This document shows, in pieces, positions 27,252 to 35,983 of a stretch of 64,000 nt of DNA. How positions within the stretch are numbered: the first letter of the stretch is position 1; each line of letters opens with the position of its first letter. The translations under genes were made by a program, and so were the position numbers. The DNA is taken from assembly GCF_010731115.1 (NCBI RefSeq), contig NZ_AP022616.1, positions 1,240,001 to 1,304,000 on the forward strand, in the 5' to 3' direction. Source of the DNA: Mycolicibacterium phocaicum (lineage in GTDB: Bacteria > Actinomycetota > Actinomycetes > Mycobacteriales > Mycobacteriaceae). The notes beneath the pieces are model-generated. The model was not told the DNA's origin, made no database searches, and saw only the letters and a list, made by a program, of their open reading frames with translations.

Positions 27252-28409
27252 TTAAACGCCCAATCCGCGGCCGATGATCTCCTTCATGATCTCGGTGGTC
27301 CCGCCGTAGATGGTCTGGATGCGCGAGTCCAGGAATGCCCGCGCAATGGGATATTCGCGCATATAGCCGTAGCCGCCGTGCAGCTGCAGACACCGGTCGA
27401 CCAGGCGAACCTGCGCCTCTGTGGAATACCATTTGGCCATCGCCGCCTGGTCGATTGTCAGCTTTCGATCGAGATGCAGGCGAATGAACTCATCGACCAT
27501 GATTCGCACCGCCGTGGCCTCTGTCGCCAGTTCCGCCAACACGAATCGGCTGTTCTGGAAGCTGCCGATCGGCTTGCCGAACGCTTTACGCTCCTTGGCG
27601 TATTGCAATGTCGATTCCAGCACGGCCTCCATCGCCGCGGCAGCCATCACGGCGATGGAAATACGCTCCTGCGGCAGGTTCTGCATCAGATAGACGAACC
27701 CCATGCCCTCGACGCCCAGCAGGTTCTCGGCCGGGACTTTGACTTCGGTGAACGACAATTCCGCGGTGTCCTGCGCGTCGAGGCCGATCTTGTCGAGGTG
27801 ACGGCCGCGCTCGAAACCCGCCATGCCGCGCTCGACCACCAGCAGGCTGAAGCCCTGCGCGCCCTTGTCCGGGTCGGTCTGAGCGACGACGATCACCAGG
27901 TCGGCGTGAATACCGTTGGTGATGAACGTCTTCGAGCCGTTGAGCACGTAGTGGTCGCCGTCTTTGACCGCACGGGTCTTGATGCCCTGCAAGTCACTAC
28001 CGGTGCCCGGTTCGGTCATCGCGATGGCACAGATCAGTTCGCCGCTGCAGAAACCGGGCAGCCAGCGCTGCTTCTGCTCGTCGTTGGTCAGCTCGAGCAG
28101 GTACGGCGCGATGACGTCGTTCTGCAGCGTGAAGCCCAGACCGCTGTGTCGTCCCGCCGCGGTCTCCTCGCTGACGATGACGTTGTAGCGGAAGTCCGGG
28201 TTTCCGCCGCCGCCGTACTCCTCCGGCACGGCCATGCCGAGAAAACCCTGTTTACCCGCCTCGCGCCAGACCTCGCGGTCGACGATCTTGGCCTTCTCCC
28301 ACTCCTCGCGGTAGGGCTCGGCATGGCGGTCGAGGAACGCGCGGTACGACTCCCGGAACAGCTCGTGCTCGGGTTCGAACAACGTGCGGTCGTACTTGAT
28401 GACACCCAT
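27252..28409 (-). CDS. fadE20: acyl-CoA dehydrogenase FadE20
   Basis: A 385-residue FAD-dependent acyl-CoA dehydrogenase for the first beta-oxidation step. Signatures in order: YGGGGNPDFRY, ICAIAMTEPGTGSDLQGI, GSKTFITNG, QNLPQERISIAVMAAAAMEA, and the C-terminal QLHGGYGYMREYPIARAFLDSR with IYGGTTEIMKEIIGR (the catalytic Glu region of long-chain types). The ATG at 28407-28409 is preceded by GGAGG at six bases; an upstream in-frame ATG would lengthen the protein without family support. Two palindromes lie directly upstream. Confidence 0.92.
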   Translation of the reverse strand: MGVIKYDRTLFEPEHELFRESYRAFLDRHAEPYREEWEKAKIVDREVWREAGKQGFLGMAVPEEYGGGGNPDFRYNVIVSEETAAGRHSGLGFTLQNDVIAPYLLELTNDEQKQRWLPGFCSGELICAIAMTEPGTGSDLQGIKTRAVKDGDHYVLNGSKTFITNGIHADLVIVVAQTDPDKGAQGFSLLVVERGMAGFERGRHLDKIGLDAQDTAELSFTEVKVPAENLLGVEGMGFVYLMQNLPQERISIAVMAAAAMEAVLESTLQYAKERKAFGKPIGSFQNSRFVLAELATEATAVRIMVDEFIRLHLDRKLTIDQAAMAKWYSTEAQVRLVDRCLQLHGGYGYMREYPIARAFLDSRIQTIYGGTTEIMKEIIGRGLGV

Positions 28410-28426
28410 GTGAGACCTCCGGTACT

Positions 28427-28450
28427 GGATAAGTTTGCAACAACTTATCC
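28427..28450. promoter_or_regulatory. 24-base palindrome upstream of fadE20
   Basis: GGATAAGTT-tgcaac-AACTTATCC, a perfect 9-base inverted repeat with a six-base spacer, 18 bases upstream of the fadE20 start. Its size and symmetry suit a dimeric (TetR- or GntR-type) repressor. No regulator gene is adjacent. Confidence 0.6.
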
Positions 28451-28465
28451 CAACCGGGCGGTTGG
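28450..28465. promoter_or_regulatory. second palindrome abutting the first upstream of fadE20
   Basis: CCAACC-gggc-GGTTGG, a perfect six-base inverted repeat that begins where the previous one ends. It resembles the TetR-family operator cores found before mycobacterial fatty-acid genes. It could be a separate operator or the helicase gene's 3' hairpin. Confidence 0.45.
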
Positions 28466-28505
28466 TTGTGAGCGGGCCCACACCCGGCGCGTCGCCGGGT
28501 GGCGA

Positions 28506-29873
28506 CTACCTCGCCTGGCTGCGGCCGGACTGCGAACGGCCCGGCTGCCCCTGCGAACGACCACCCTGGGTACGCCCGGGCGCCTGCAGCCCACCGCTCG
28601 AACGCCGGCGGCGGCGCTGCGCCTGCCCGGCGGTCGCCGTCTTGGCCGGACGGTTGCCGCCCCGGGGCGCGGGCGCCTCCTTGGGGGCCGGCGCGCGGTA
28701 CGGCGCGATCTCTCCGACCAGCGCCTGCACCGACGCCGAATCGGCGACGACTTCCTGCGGCCGGGCCGTGATGCCGGCCTTGCGCAGCAGCTGCTGGGCA
28801 TCCTTGCGCTGCTCCGGGAGCACCACGGTCACGACGTCGCCGGCGCTTCCGGCACGGGCCGTACGTCCCGAGCGGTGCAGGTACGCCTTGTGCTCGGCGG
28901 GCGGGTCCACGTGGACCACGAGCTCGACCTCGTCGACGTGCACACCGCGCGCGGCGATGTCGGTGGCGACGAGGACGCGCGCCTCTCCCGAGCTGAAAGC
29001 GGCGAGGTTGCGGTCCCGCGCGGGCTGGGACAGGTTGCCGTGCAGGTCGACCGACGGCACACCGGATTCGGTGAGCTGCCGGGCCAGCTTGCGAGCCTGG
29101 TGCTTGGTGCGCATGAACAGGATGCGCCGGCCGGTGCCGGACGCCAGCCGCTGCACCAGGTCGCGCTTCTCGGCGACACCGGCGACGTGGAACACGTGGT
29201 GCGTCATGGCCGGCGGCGGCGCATCGATCTCGTCGACCGAATGCGTGATGGGATCGGACAGGAAGCGCCGCACGAGCTTGTCGACGCCGTTGTCGAGCGT
29301 CGCGGAGAACAACATGCGCTGACCGCCGGCGGGAGTGGCCGCCAGAATCCGGGTGACGCCCGGCAGGAAGCCCAGGTCGGCCATGTGATCAGCCTCGTCC
29401 AGCACCGTGACCTGCACGGCGTCGAGGTTCACCAGCTTCTGCTTCATGAGGTCTTCGAGACGGCCCGGGCAGGCGATGACGATGTCCACGCCGCCGCGCA
29501 ACGCGTCGACCTGACGGTTCTGCGAAACGCCACCGAAGATGGTGGTCACCTTGAGTCCCACAGCAGTGGCCAGCGGTTCGACGGTCGCGGCGATCTGGGT
29601 GGCCAGCTCGCGGGTCGGGGCCAGCACCAGGCCGGTGGGACGCGACGGACGTCGCGAGGCGCCGGCCAGCCGGGCCACCAGCGGAATGGAGAAGGCGAGC
29701 GTCTTACCGCTGCCCGTGCGGCCGCGGCCGAGGACGTCCCGGCCGGCCAGGGTGTCGGGCAGGGTGCTGACCTGGATGGGGAACGGCGCGGCGATGCCGC
29801 GGCCGGCGAGCGAGGCGACGAGCGCCTCGGGGACGCCGAGTTCAGCGAAGGACGACGATTGTTCTGCAGACAT
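28506..29873 (-). CDS. DEAD-box RNA helicase (RhlE-like)
   Basis: About 455 residues. Helicase motifs appear in order: Q-motif (FPIQVSTLPDTLAG), motif I GRTGSGKT, Ia APTRELA, Ib, motif II DEAD (VLDEADHMADLGF), motif III SAT, and then the second RecA domain with VATDIAARGVHVD and HRSGRTARAG. The tail of about 70 residues is very rich in Arg, Gln, Gly and Ser (QAQRRRRRSS, GRSQGQPGRS), a typical RNA-tethering extension. ATG 29873 (MSAEQ) is preferred over GTG 29897. It likely acts in rRNA or mRNA remodelling, often cold-induced. I do not recall a counterpart at this place in M. tuberculosis. Confidence 0.88.
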   Translation of the reverse strand: MSAEQSSSFAELGVPEALVASLAGRGIAAPFPIQVSTLPDTLAGRDVLGRGRTGSGKTLAFSIPLVARLAGASRRPSRPTGLVLAPTRELATQIAATVEPLATAVGLKVTTIFGGVSQNRQVDALRGGVDIVIACPGRLEDLMKQKLVNLDAVQVTVLDEADHMADLGFLPGVTRILAATPAGGQRMLFSATLDNGVDKLVRRFLSDPITHSVDEIDAPPPAMTHHVFHVAGVAEKRDLVQRLASGTGRRILFMRTKHQARKLARQLTESGVPSVDLHGNLSQPARDRNLAAFSSGEARVLVATDIAARGVHVDEVELVVHVDPPAEHKAYLHRSGRTARAGSAGDVVTVVLPEQRKDAQQLLRKAGITARPQEVVADSASVQALVGEIAPYRAPAPKEAPAPRGGNRPAKTATAGQAQRRRRRSSGGLQAPGRTQGGRSQGQPGRSQSGRSQAR

Positions 29874-30282
29874 GGATGAGTACAGCCTTTCCGGCACGGA
29901 GGGTCGACAATGCCGGCGGCAGTATCGGTCGCCGCGAGAAGTGCTGGTGCAGATGGACTGACACGGCTCTCAGCCGTTCCACGACGTGATCAGTGGGCGT
30001 GTCCTGCGAAGGAGCGCAACTGATGTTGAGCCAGAGCTTAGTACCGAACATCGCCCGTCGCCGACCACGGCAATCGGTACGGCCGGCCGCGGGACGAAAA
30101 GCCCTGTCCCGCAAAGAGTATCGCAGTGGTGTGATTTCACCCACGATCTGCGCACTGCCATACCCAAGAATCGACACGCCCGACAAATTTTCGGCAAACA
30201 CCCGGTCCCGGTCCGGTCACAGTGCGACGATGCGAAACAGGTGCCGATCATCGGATCGGCGACGTCGAAAGGGGGCGAGGCG
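29874..30282. other. divergent intergenic region, no gene seen
   Basis: About 409 bases between the helicase and PE-PPE genes. Open frames extend across it on both strands but show no recognisable protein and no ribosome-binding site at alternative starts. It probably contains the two divergent promoters and a long leader for the helicase; a minus-strand TACTCT at 30120-30115 is one candidate. Confidence 0.6.
30244..30259. promoter_or_regulatory. small palindrome before the PE-PPE gene
   Basis: CCGATC-ATCG-GATCGG, a perfect inverted repeat 23 bases upstream of the ATG at 30283. Could be an operator; no further support. Confidence 0.3.
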
Positions 30283-31899
30283 ATGCGCAACTTCGGACGC
30301 ACCATCCCCGCAGCCGTGGCCGTGATGCTGACGGTGCTGAGCACGGTTCTGCTGGGCGTGGTCTCGATGGTGACGGCCGCGTTCACCCTCGCCGCGACCG
30401 CGCTGATCGTCCCGGGCACCGGCACCCCGAACGCGAATGTCGTTGCGGGATACAAGGAGAACGCGACCGACTACTACATCGCACCGTTCAACCTCAACGC
30501 ACAACTCCAACCGGTGTGCACCAGCACCAACGGCTGCACACTGACGGGTATCAACTACCCGGCCCAGTTCTGGCCCATCCCGCTGCCCGGCTGGGGCGGC
30601 CTGTCCGGCGCAAAGTGGAACGACTCGACCGGTCAGGGCATCCTTGCGCTGGATACTCAGCTGCAGCTGGCACTGCCGGCGGCGACACCCCAGAACCCGG
30701 TCATCATTTTCGGCTACTCCCAGGGCGGCAACATCGTGAGCCGCGAGAAGGCCACGCTGTCGGGACTGACCGACGCGCAGAAGGCCTCGTTGGCCTTCGT
30801 CATGATCGGCAACACCAACCGGCCCAACGGCGGTCTGTTCGAGCGACTGGCCTTCCTCGGCACGGTGCCGATCCTGGATGTCACCTTCGGTCTGCCGGCA
30901 CCGACCAACACCGGCATCAAGACCACCGACATCGCCTTCGAGTACGACGGCGTGTCCGACTTCCCGCTGTACCCGATCAACCTGCTCGCCGACCTCAACG
31001 CCATCGCCGGTTTCTGGTACACCCACGGCACCTACCTGGCGCCCAACGAGAACAGCGATCCCGGTGAGATCCCCGACCTCGAGTACACGCCCGCAGAGCT
31101 CGACGCCGCGTTGAAGGACCCGGCGAACCAGACCGTGTACGGCGACACCACCTATATCACCATCCCGACCAAGACCCTGCCGATCGTGCGGCCGTTCCTG
31201 GAGTTCGGCGGCTTCACCCACACCAGCTTCATCATCAAGCCGATCGTCGACCTGGTCTCCCCCGTGCTGCGGGTGCTCATCGACACCGGCTATGACCGCA
31301 GCCTGAGCCCGGGCGTCCCGGCGCCGTTCCGGTTGATCCCGCTGATCAACCCGATCACGCTGACGGTGGACCTGATCAACGCCGCGGGCGAGGGTGTCAA
31401 GGCCGCGATCAGCGACATCACCGGCGGCAAGGTGCAGCTTCCCATCGCCGCGACCACCCCGACCCCCGCGCCGGCGACGGTCGCGGCCCTGTCCGGCTCG
31501 ACCGCACCGAAGGCGGTTTCCGCCACCCCGACCGGTGACACCAAGCTCGCGCCCGTGACTGCTCCGAAGCTCTCGACCACCCCGGACACCAAGGACACCG
31601 ACACCAAGGACGGCGACACGAAGATCACGGCCGTCAAGGACACCGACACCAAGACCCCGGACACCAAGGTGACGGATCCAAAGACCACCGACACCACCGG
31701 CCCGAAGCAGGACCCGAAGCCCGGCACCGACCCGGCCAAGGACGGTCAGACCGGCGCCACCGACAAGACCAATGACAAGACCGGCGACAAGACCACCGAT
31801 AAGACCAAGAAGCCGAAGAAGGACAAGAAGGTCAAGGCCCCCAAGGCCGTGAAGCCGGCCGCCGACAAGGCCGACAAGCCGGCCAAGGCCGCCGCGTGA
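30283..31899 (+). CDS. PE-PPE-domain (serine esterase-like) exported protein with Lys/Asp/Thr tail
   Basis: A 538-residue protein. A signal/anchor segment at about residues 8-40 is followed by a PE-PPE (PF08237-type) alpha/beta-hydrolase domain: VPGTGTPNANVV, NYPAQFWPIPLPGW, then the nucleophile motif GYSQGGNIVS, IGNTNRPNGG, and the late TYITIPTKTLP. No PE or PPE N-terminal domain is present. The last 130 residues are low complexity (DTK, TKDG, KKPKKDKK), positively charged at the end and possibly wall-binding. ATG 30283 follows GGGGGCGAGG. Possible cutinase- or acyltransferase-like activity on a wall lipid; inferred. Confidence 0.8.
   Translation: MRNFGRTIPAAVAVMLTVLSTVLLGVVSMVTAAFTLAATALIVPGTGTPNANVVAGYKENATDYYIAPFNLNAQLQPVCTSTNGCTLTGINYPAQFWPIPLPGWGGLSGAKWNDSTGQGILALDTQLQLALPAATPQNPVIIFGYSQGGNIVSREKATLSGLTDAQKASLAFVMIGNTNRPNGGLFERLAFLGTVPILDVTFGLPAPTNTGIKTTDIAFEYDGVSDFPLYPINLLADLNAIAGFWYTHGTYLAPNENSDPGEIPDLEYTPAELDAALKDPANQTVYGDTTYITIPTKTLPIVRPFLEFGGFTHTSFIIKPIVDLVSPVLRVLIDTGYDRSLSPGVPAPFRLIPLINPITLTVDLINAAGEGVKAAISDITGGKVQLPIAATTPTPAPATVAALSGSTAPKAVSATPTGDTKLAPVTAPKLSTTPDTKDTDTKDGDTKITAVKDTDTKTPDTKVTDPKTTDTTGPKQDPKPGTDPAKDGQTGATDKTNDKTGDKTTDKTKKPKKDKKVKAPKAVKPAADKADKPAKAAA
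31580..31880. repeat. coding low-complexity repeat (DTK/KDG units)
   Basis: Imperfect tandem units around GACACCAAG encode the Asp/Thr/Lys tail of the PE-PPE-domain protein, passing into Lys/Ala/Pro-rich units at the end. Confidence 0.7.
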
Positions 31900-31900
31900 A

Positions 31901-33313
31901 CTAGGCGGTGACGAACTCGCCGAGGCTGGCGGCCAGCGCCATCGGCACCCAGCCCTTGATCCGGGTGCCGTCGGTGGTGTGCTCGGTGGCCTCGACACGA
32001 CCTTCGGCGTGGACACGAGCCACGAGGTCACCGCGGTCGTAGGGAATGGTCACGTCGACGGCGGCGTCGGTCGGCTCGACCAGCTCGCACATGCGCATCC
32101 GTAGCCGGTCCAGCCCCTCACCGGTGTGCGCCGACACGAACACGGCGTCCGGCAACGCGCGCCGCAGGTGGGCCAGCGCCAGATCGCCGGCGGCGTCGAT
32201 CTTGTTGACCACCAACAGCTCTCGCGGGGCGGCGATGTCGTACTCGGCGACGACTTCCCCGACGACCGTGCGGACCGCGTTGATCTGCGCCAGCGGATCG
32301 GCGTCGGAGCCGTCGACGACGTGGACGAGCAGGTCGGCGTCGACGACCTCCTCCAGCGTCGACCGGAACGCCTCGACCAGCTGCGTCGGCAGGTGCCGCA
32401 CGAACCCGACGGTGTCGGTCAGGGTGAACGGCCGGCCGTCGTCGAGCTGGCCCCGGCGCGTGGTGGGTTCGAGGGTGGCGAACAGCGCGTTCTGCACCAG
32501 CACGCCGGCGCCGGTGAGGGCGTTGAGCAGGCTGGACTTGCCGGCGTTGGTGTAGCCGACGATCGCGACGGACGGGGTGTCGCTGGCCCGGCGGCTGTGC
32601 CGCTGGGTGTCGCGAATCTTCTTCATGTCCTTGATCTCGCGGCGCAGCTTGGCCATCCGCTCACGGATCCGCCGCCGGTCGGTCTCGATCTTGGTTTCAC
32701 CGGGGCCACGGGTACCCACGCCGCCGCCGGCGCCACCGGCACGACCACCGGCCTGCCGGGACATCGACTCACCCCAGCCGCGCAGCCGCGGCAGCATGTA
32801 CTCCATCTGGGCCAGCGACACCTGGGCCTTGCCTTCGCGGCTGGTGGCGTGCTGGGCGAAGATGTCGAGGATCAGCGCGGTGCGGTCGATGACCTTGACC
32901 TTCACCACTTTTTCCAGCGAGTTCAGCTGGGCGGGGCTCAGTTCACCGTCGCAGATGACGGTGTCGGCGCCGGTGGCGAGCACGATCTCACGCAGCTCCA
33001 GGGCCTTCCCGGAGCCGATGTAGGTCGAGGCGTCCGGCTTGTCACGGCGCTGGATCAGGCCTTCGAGCACCTCGGAACCCGCGGTCTCGGCGAGCGCGGC
33101 CAGTTCGGCGAGGCTGTTGTCGGCGTCGGCCGACGTGCCGTCGGTCCACACGCCGACCAGCACCACACGTTCGAGGCGCAGCTGGCGGTATTCGACTTCG
33201 GAGATGTCGGCCAGTTCGGTCGACAGGCCGGCAACGCGGCGCAGTGCCGCGCGGTCTTCGAGCGCCAGTTCACCGACGCTGGGGGTGTTGTCAGGATCGA
33301 AAGGAGAGGTCAT
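31901..33313 (-). CDS. hflX: GTPase HflX
   Basis: A 470-residue ribosome-associated GTPase. It has the N-terminal HflX domain (GLIQRRDKPDASTYIGSGKA and CDGELSPAQ), a Gly-rich linker (GGRAGGAGGGVGTRGPGETKIETDRR), then the G domain with G1 VGYTNAGKSS, G3 DTVGFVRHLP and G4 VNKIDA. It rescues or splits stalled ribosomes; in mycobacteria it is tied to macrolide and hypoxia responses. ATG 33313 has GGAGAG six bases upstream. One base separates its stop from the convergent PE-PPE gene. Confidence 0.94.
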   Translation of the reverse strand: MTSPFDPDNTPSVGELALEDRAALRRVAGLSTELADISEVEYRQLRLERVVLVGVWTDGTSADADNSLAELAALAETAGSEVLEGLIQRRDKPDASTYIGSGKALELREIVLATGADTVICDGELSPAQLNSLEKVVKVKVIDRTALILDIFAQHATSREGKAQVSLAQMEYMLPRLRGWGESMSRQAGGRAGGAGGGVGTRGPGETKIETDRRRIRERMAKLRREIKDMKKIRDTQRHSRRASDTPSVAIVGYTNAGKSSLLNALTGAGVLVQNALFATLEPTTRRGQLDDGRPFTLTDTVGFVRHLPTQLVEAFRSTLEEVVDADLLVHVVDGSDADPLAQINAVRTVVGEVVAEYDIAAPRELLVVNKIDAAGDLALAHLRRALPDAVFVSAHTGEGLDRLRMRMCELVEPTDAAVDVTIPYDRGDLVARVHAEGRVEATEHTTDGTRIKGWVPMALAASLGEFVTA

Positions 33314-33340
33314 AGGTAGTTATCGATGGTGCCCGCAAAG

Positions 33341-34231
33341 TCAGCGGGACGCATCTGAATTTCCTTCGTTCTCGTGCCACCATTCGGCGGCGAGTTCACC
33401 GTGCGCCAGCAGCACCGACGGCCCGCGCAGGAAGCTGGTGTCCTCGGTGATGGTCACGCTGACCTCGCCGCCGGGGATCACCACCCGCAGGCTGCCGGTG
33501 TCGGCGCCGATGTGGTTCAGTGCTGCCAACGTGGCAGCGACGGTTCCGGTTCCGCAGGAGCGGGTTTCGCCCACGCCCCGCTCGTGCACCCGCATCGCGA
33601 CGACCCCGTTGGCGGGCGCGGTCAGCACCTCGACATTGACGCCCTCGGGGAACTGGTCGGCGTCGAAGGACACCGGCGCCGCGACATCCAGCGCGGTGAG
33701 CCCGGCCATGTTCAGCGACGGGTCGACACAGGCCAGGTGCGGGTTGCCGACGTCCACCGCCAGGCCCGCGAAGGTGCGCCCGGCGATGACGGCCTTGCCG
33801 GGCCCGAACGAACGGGCCTTGCCCATCTCGACCGTCACCTCGGCGTTGACCGCGTCGGCGCCGTGCAGGACCACCGGACGCGGCCCGGCGAGGGAACCGA
33901 CCACGAATTCGTCGCGGTGCTCGAGCCCGGACGCGCGCAGGTAGTGCGCGAAGACCCGGACACCGTTGCCGCACATCTGGGCGATGGAGCCGTCGGCGTT
34001 GCGGTAGTCCATGTACCAGTCGTCGGCGGCGACGCCGTCGGGAAGGTCGTCGAACACGCCGGCGTTCTGCGCGGCGCCGGCCTTGGTGACGCGCAGCAGG
34101 CCGTCGGCCCCGAGTCCGCGGCGCCGGTCGCACAGCGCAGCGATGACCGCGGGGGTCAGGTTCAGTTCGGCGTCGACGTCGGGCAGCACCACGAAGTCGT
34201 TCTGGGTGCCGTGCCCTTTCGAAAACCGCAC
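33341..34231 (-). CDS. dapF: diaminopimelate epimerase
   Basis: A 296-residue cofactor-independent epimerase converting LL- to meso-diaminopimelate for peptidoglycan and lysine. It carries [16 protein letters not shown] at the N-terminus, the first catalytic Cys in [15 protein letters not shown] and the second in [12 protein letters not shown]. The GTG at 34231 matches the family start exactly; the open frame continues 59 codons upstream without similarity. It follows miaA after 4 bases in a miaA-dapF-hflX run. dapA lies in the same window at 60-61 kb. Confidence 0.95.
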   Translation of the reverse strand: MRFSKGHGTQNDFVVLPDVDAELNLTPAVIAALCDRRRGLGADGLLRVTKAGAAQNAGVFDDLPDGVAADDWYMDYRNADGSIAQMCGNGVRVFAHYLRASGLEHRDEFVVGSLAGPRPVVLHGADAVNAEVTVEMGKARSFGPGKAVIAGRTFAGLAVDVGNPHLACVDPSLNMAGLTALDVAAPVSFDADQFPEGVNVEVLTAPANGVVAMRVHERGVGETRSCGTGTVAATLAALNHIGADTGSLRVVIPGGEVSVTITEDTSFLRGPSVLLAHGELAAEWWHENEGNSDASR

Positions 34232-34235
34232 AGCT

Positions 34236-35150
34236 TCAGGATACGTGGCGCCACCGTCGGATGGTCTCGGCCGCGTTCCCCTCCGCGTCGCCGGCCAGCC
34301 ACGTGATGCGGTGATCGCGCCGGAACCAGGACCGCTGCCGGCGCACGTAGCGCCGGGTGCCGATGAAGGTGCGCTCCTGCGCCTCGGCGATCGCGGCGTC
34401 ATCGCCACCGACGTCCAGCGCGGTCAGCACCTGTGCGTAGCCCAGGGCACGGGCCGCCGTCACGCCGTCGCGCAGGCCGCGGGCGCGCAGCGCCAGCACC
34501 TCGTCGACCAGCCCGGTGGCGAACATCAGGTCGGTACGGCGCTGCAGGCGGTCGTCGAGAATCTCTGTGTCCCAGTCCAATCCGACGATGAGGGTGTCCC
34601 AGCGCGGCGCGCCGATCTGTGGCGCCGACGCCGCGAACGGCCGGCCGGTGAGTTCGACGACCTCCAGTGCCCGCACGATGCGCCGGCCATCGGTGTTCAG
34701 GATCGACGCGGCGGCCTCGGGATCGACCCGCGCCAGTTCGCCGTGCAGCGCCGTGACCCCGACCTCGGCCAGCCGGTCCTCCCACCGGGCCCGCACCGCG
34801 GGGTCGGTCGCCGGGAACGACCATTCGTCGAGCAGCGCCTGGATGTACATCATCGACCCGCCGACGATCACCGGTACGGCGCCGCGGGCGGCGATGTCCT
34901 CGATGTCGGCCGCGGCGGCCGCCTGGTACTTCGCGACCGTCGCGTTGTCGGTGACCTCGAGGACGTCGAGCTGGTGGTGGACGATGCCGCGCCGCTCGGG
35001 CACCGTCAGCTTGGCGGTGCCGATGTCCATGCCGCGGTAGAGCTGCATGGCGTCGGCGTTGACGATCTCGCCGCCGAGTTGTTCGGCGAGGTCGAGTGCC
35101 AGGGCCGACTTGCCGGTCCCGGTGGGGCCGACGACCGCGATGGGCCTCAC
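34236..35150 (-). CDS. miaA: tRNA dimethylallyltransferase MiaA
   Basis: A 304-residue enzyme that adds the dimethylallyl group to A37 of tRNAs reading UNN codons; MiaB, also in this window, methylthiolates the product. P-loop GPTGTGKS at residues 8-15, [15 protein letters not shown], the conserved [12 protein letters not shown], and the C-terminal [18 protein letters not shown] are visible. GTG 35150 overlaps the upstream gene's stop as GTGA, so the two are translationally coupled. Confidence 0.95.
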   Translation of the reverse strand: MRPIAVVGPTGTGKSALALDLAEQLGGEIVNADAMQLYRGMDIGTAKLTVPERRGIVHHQLDVLEVTDNATVAKYQAAAAADIEDIAARGAVPVIVGGSMMYIQALLDEWSFPATDPAVRARWEDRLAEVGVTALHGELARVDPEAAASILNTDGRRIVRALEVVELTGRPFAASAPQIGAPRWDTLIVGLDWDTEILDDRLQRRTDLMFATGLVDEVLALRARGLRDGVTAARALGYAQVLTALDVGGDDAAIAEAQERTFIGTRRYVRRQRSWFRRDHRITWLAGDAEGNAAETIRRWRHVS

Positions 35151-35842
35151 CGGGGGATCCAGGTGCCGGCGAAGTAGCCGACGCCGTAGGGCGCGCCGCG
35201 GTACAGCTCGGTCGCCTTGGGGTCCGGTCCGGCGAGCCCGGCCAGCACCTGATAGGCGGCACGGCCGAGCGCGCCGGACAGGCCGGCGAGCGCGGACACG
35301 TCGCCGGTGGCGAGCGCGTCGTCCCACTTCGCTTGGCGCGCAACGGAATCGGGGTCGAAGCCACCGGGCGCCGCCGCGGTCAGGGTGTTCGCGCCGTCGG
35401 CGACCACGAGCACACCGACGGGCTCGGCGGCCGCGTCCAGCTCGGCGCGCAGCGCGCGGCCCCGCTCGAGTGCCGCCTCCGGCGCCAGGTCGTCGGCGAC
35501 GACCCGCACGTCGACAGTCGCCCCCGCGTTCACACTCCCCCGCAGCCAGCCCGCGATCAGCGCGCACAACGGCAGCGGCCGCGCCGCACCGGACGAGCCC
35601 GGCGTGAACGTGACCCGGACGTCGGCGCCGTAACCGGCGAAGGTGCCGACCGCGTCGACGGGCACCCGGTCATCCTGCGCACCGACACCGACCGCCACCC
35701 AGCGCGACGGCAGGTCCTGCGCCGCACACCGCACCGCGACCGTCAGATCGGCGAGTTCGACAGCAGCGCCGGACGCCAGCTCAGGCACCAGAATGGGGGC
35801 CGACGGGACGATCGCGATATGTGTCAGGCCGGCGCTACGCAC
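35147..35842 (-). CDS. class III extradiol dioxygenase-like fold protein
   Basis: A 231-residue Ala-rich protein of the LigB-like superfamily, counterpart of Rv2728c. Visible are [15 protein letters not shown] near the N-terminus, [12 protein letters not shown] in the middle and [14 protein letters not shown]. The canonical metal-binding histidines of true dioxygenases are not evident, so enzymatic activity is doubtful. The GTG at 35842 lies six bases after TAGCGT, suggesting a leaderless mRNA. First gene of a coupled run with miaA and dapF. Confidence 0.7.
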   Translation of the reverse strand: MRSAGLTHIAIVPSAPILVPELASGAAVELADLTVAVRCAAQDLPSRWVAVGVGAQDDRVPVDAVGTFAGYGADVRVTFTPGSSGAARPLPLCALIAGWLRGSVNAGATVDVRVVADDLAPEAALERGRALRAELDAAAEPVGVLVVADGANTLTAAAPGGFDPDSVARQAKWDDALATGDVSALAGLSGALGRAAYQVLAGLAGPDPKATELYRGAPYGVGYFAGTWIPR

Positions 35843-35848
35843 GCGTCC

Positions 35849-35854
35849 ACGCTA
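35849..35854 (-). promoter_or_regulatory. -10 box of the Rv2728c-like gene, leaderless geometry
   Basis: TAGCGT on the minus strand followed by exactly six bases and the GTG at 35842. It probably drives the Rv2728c-like, miaA, dapF, hflX run. Confidence 0.6.
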
Positions 35855-35983
35855 ACGAGTCCGGCAAACGCCTGCGCAGACGGCGGGTCGACCTGTTTGA
35901 ATAGCGTGCGAGTACCAGATGACGGCGCCGCGTCGCGCGGCAGAAGCGTGGGTCACCCCACGCGCGGGCATGAGGAGCACGAG

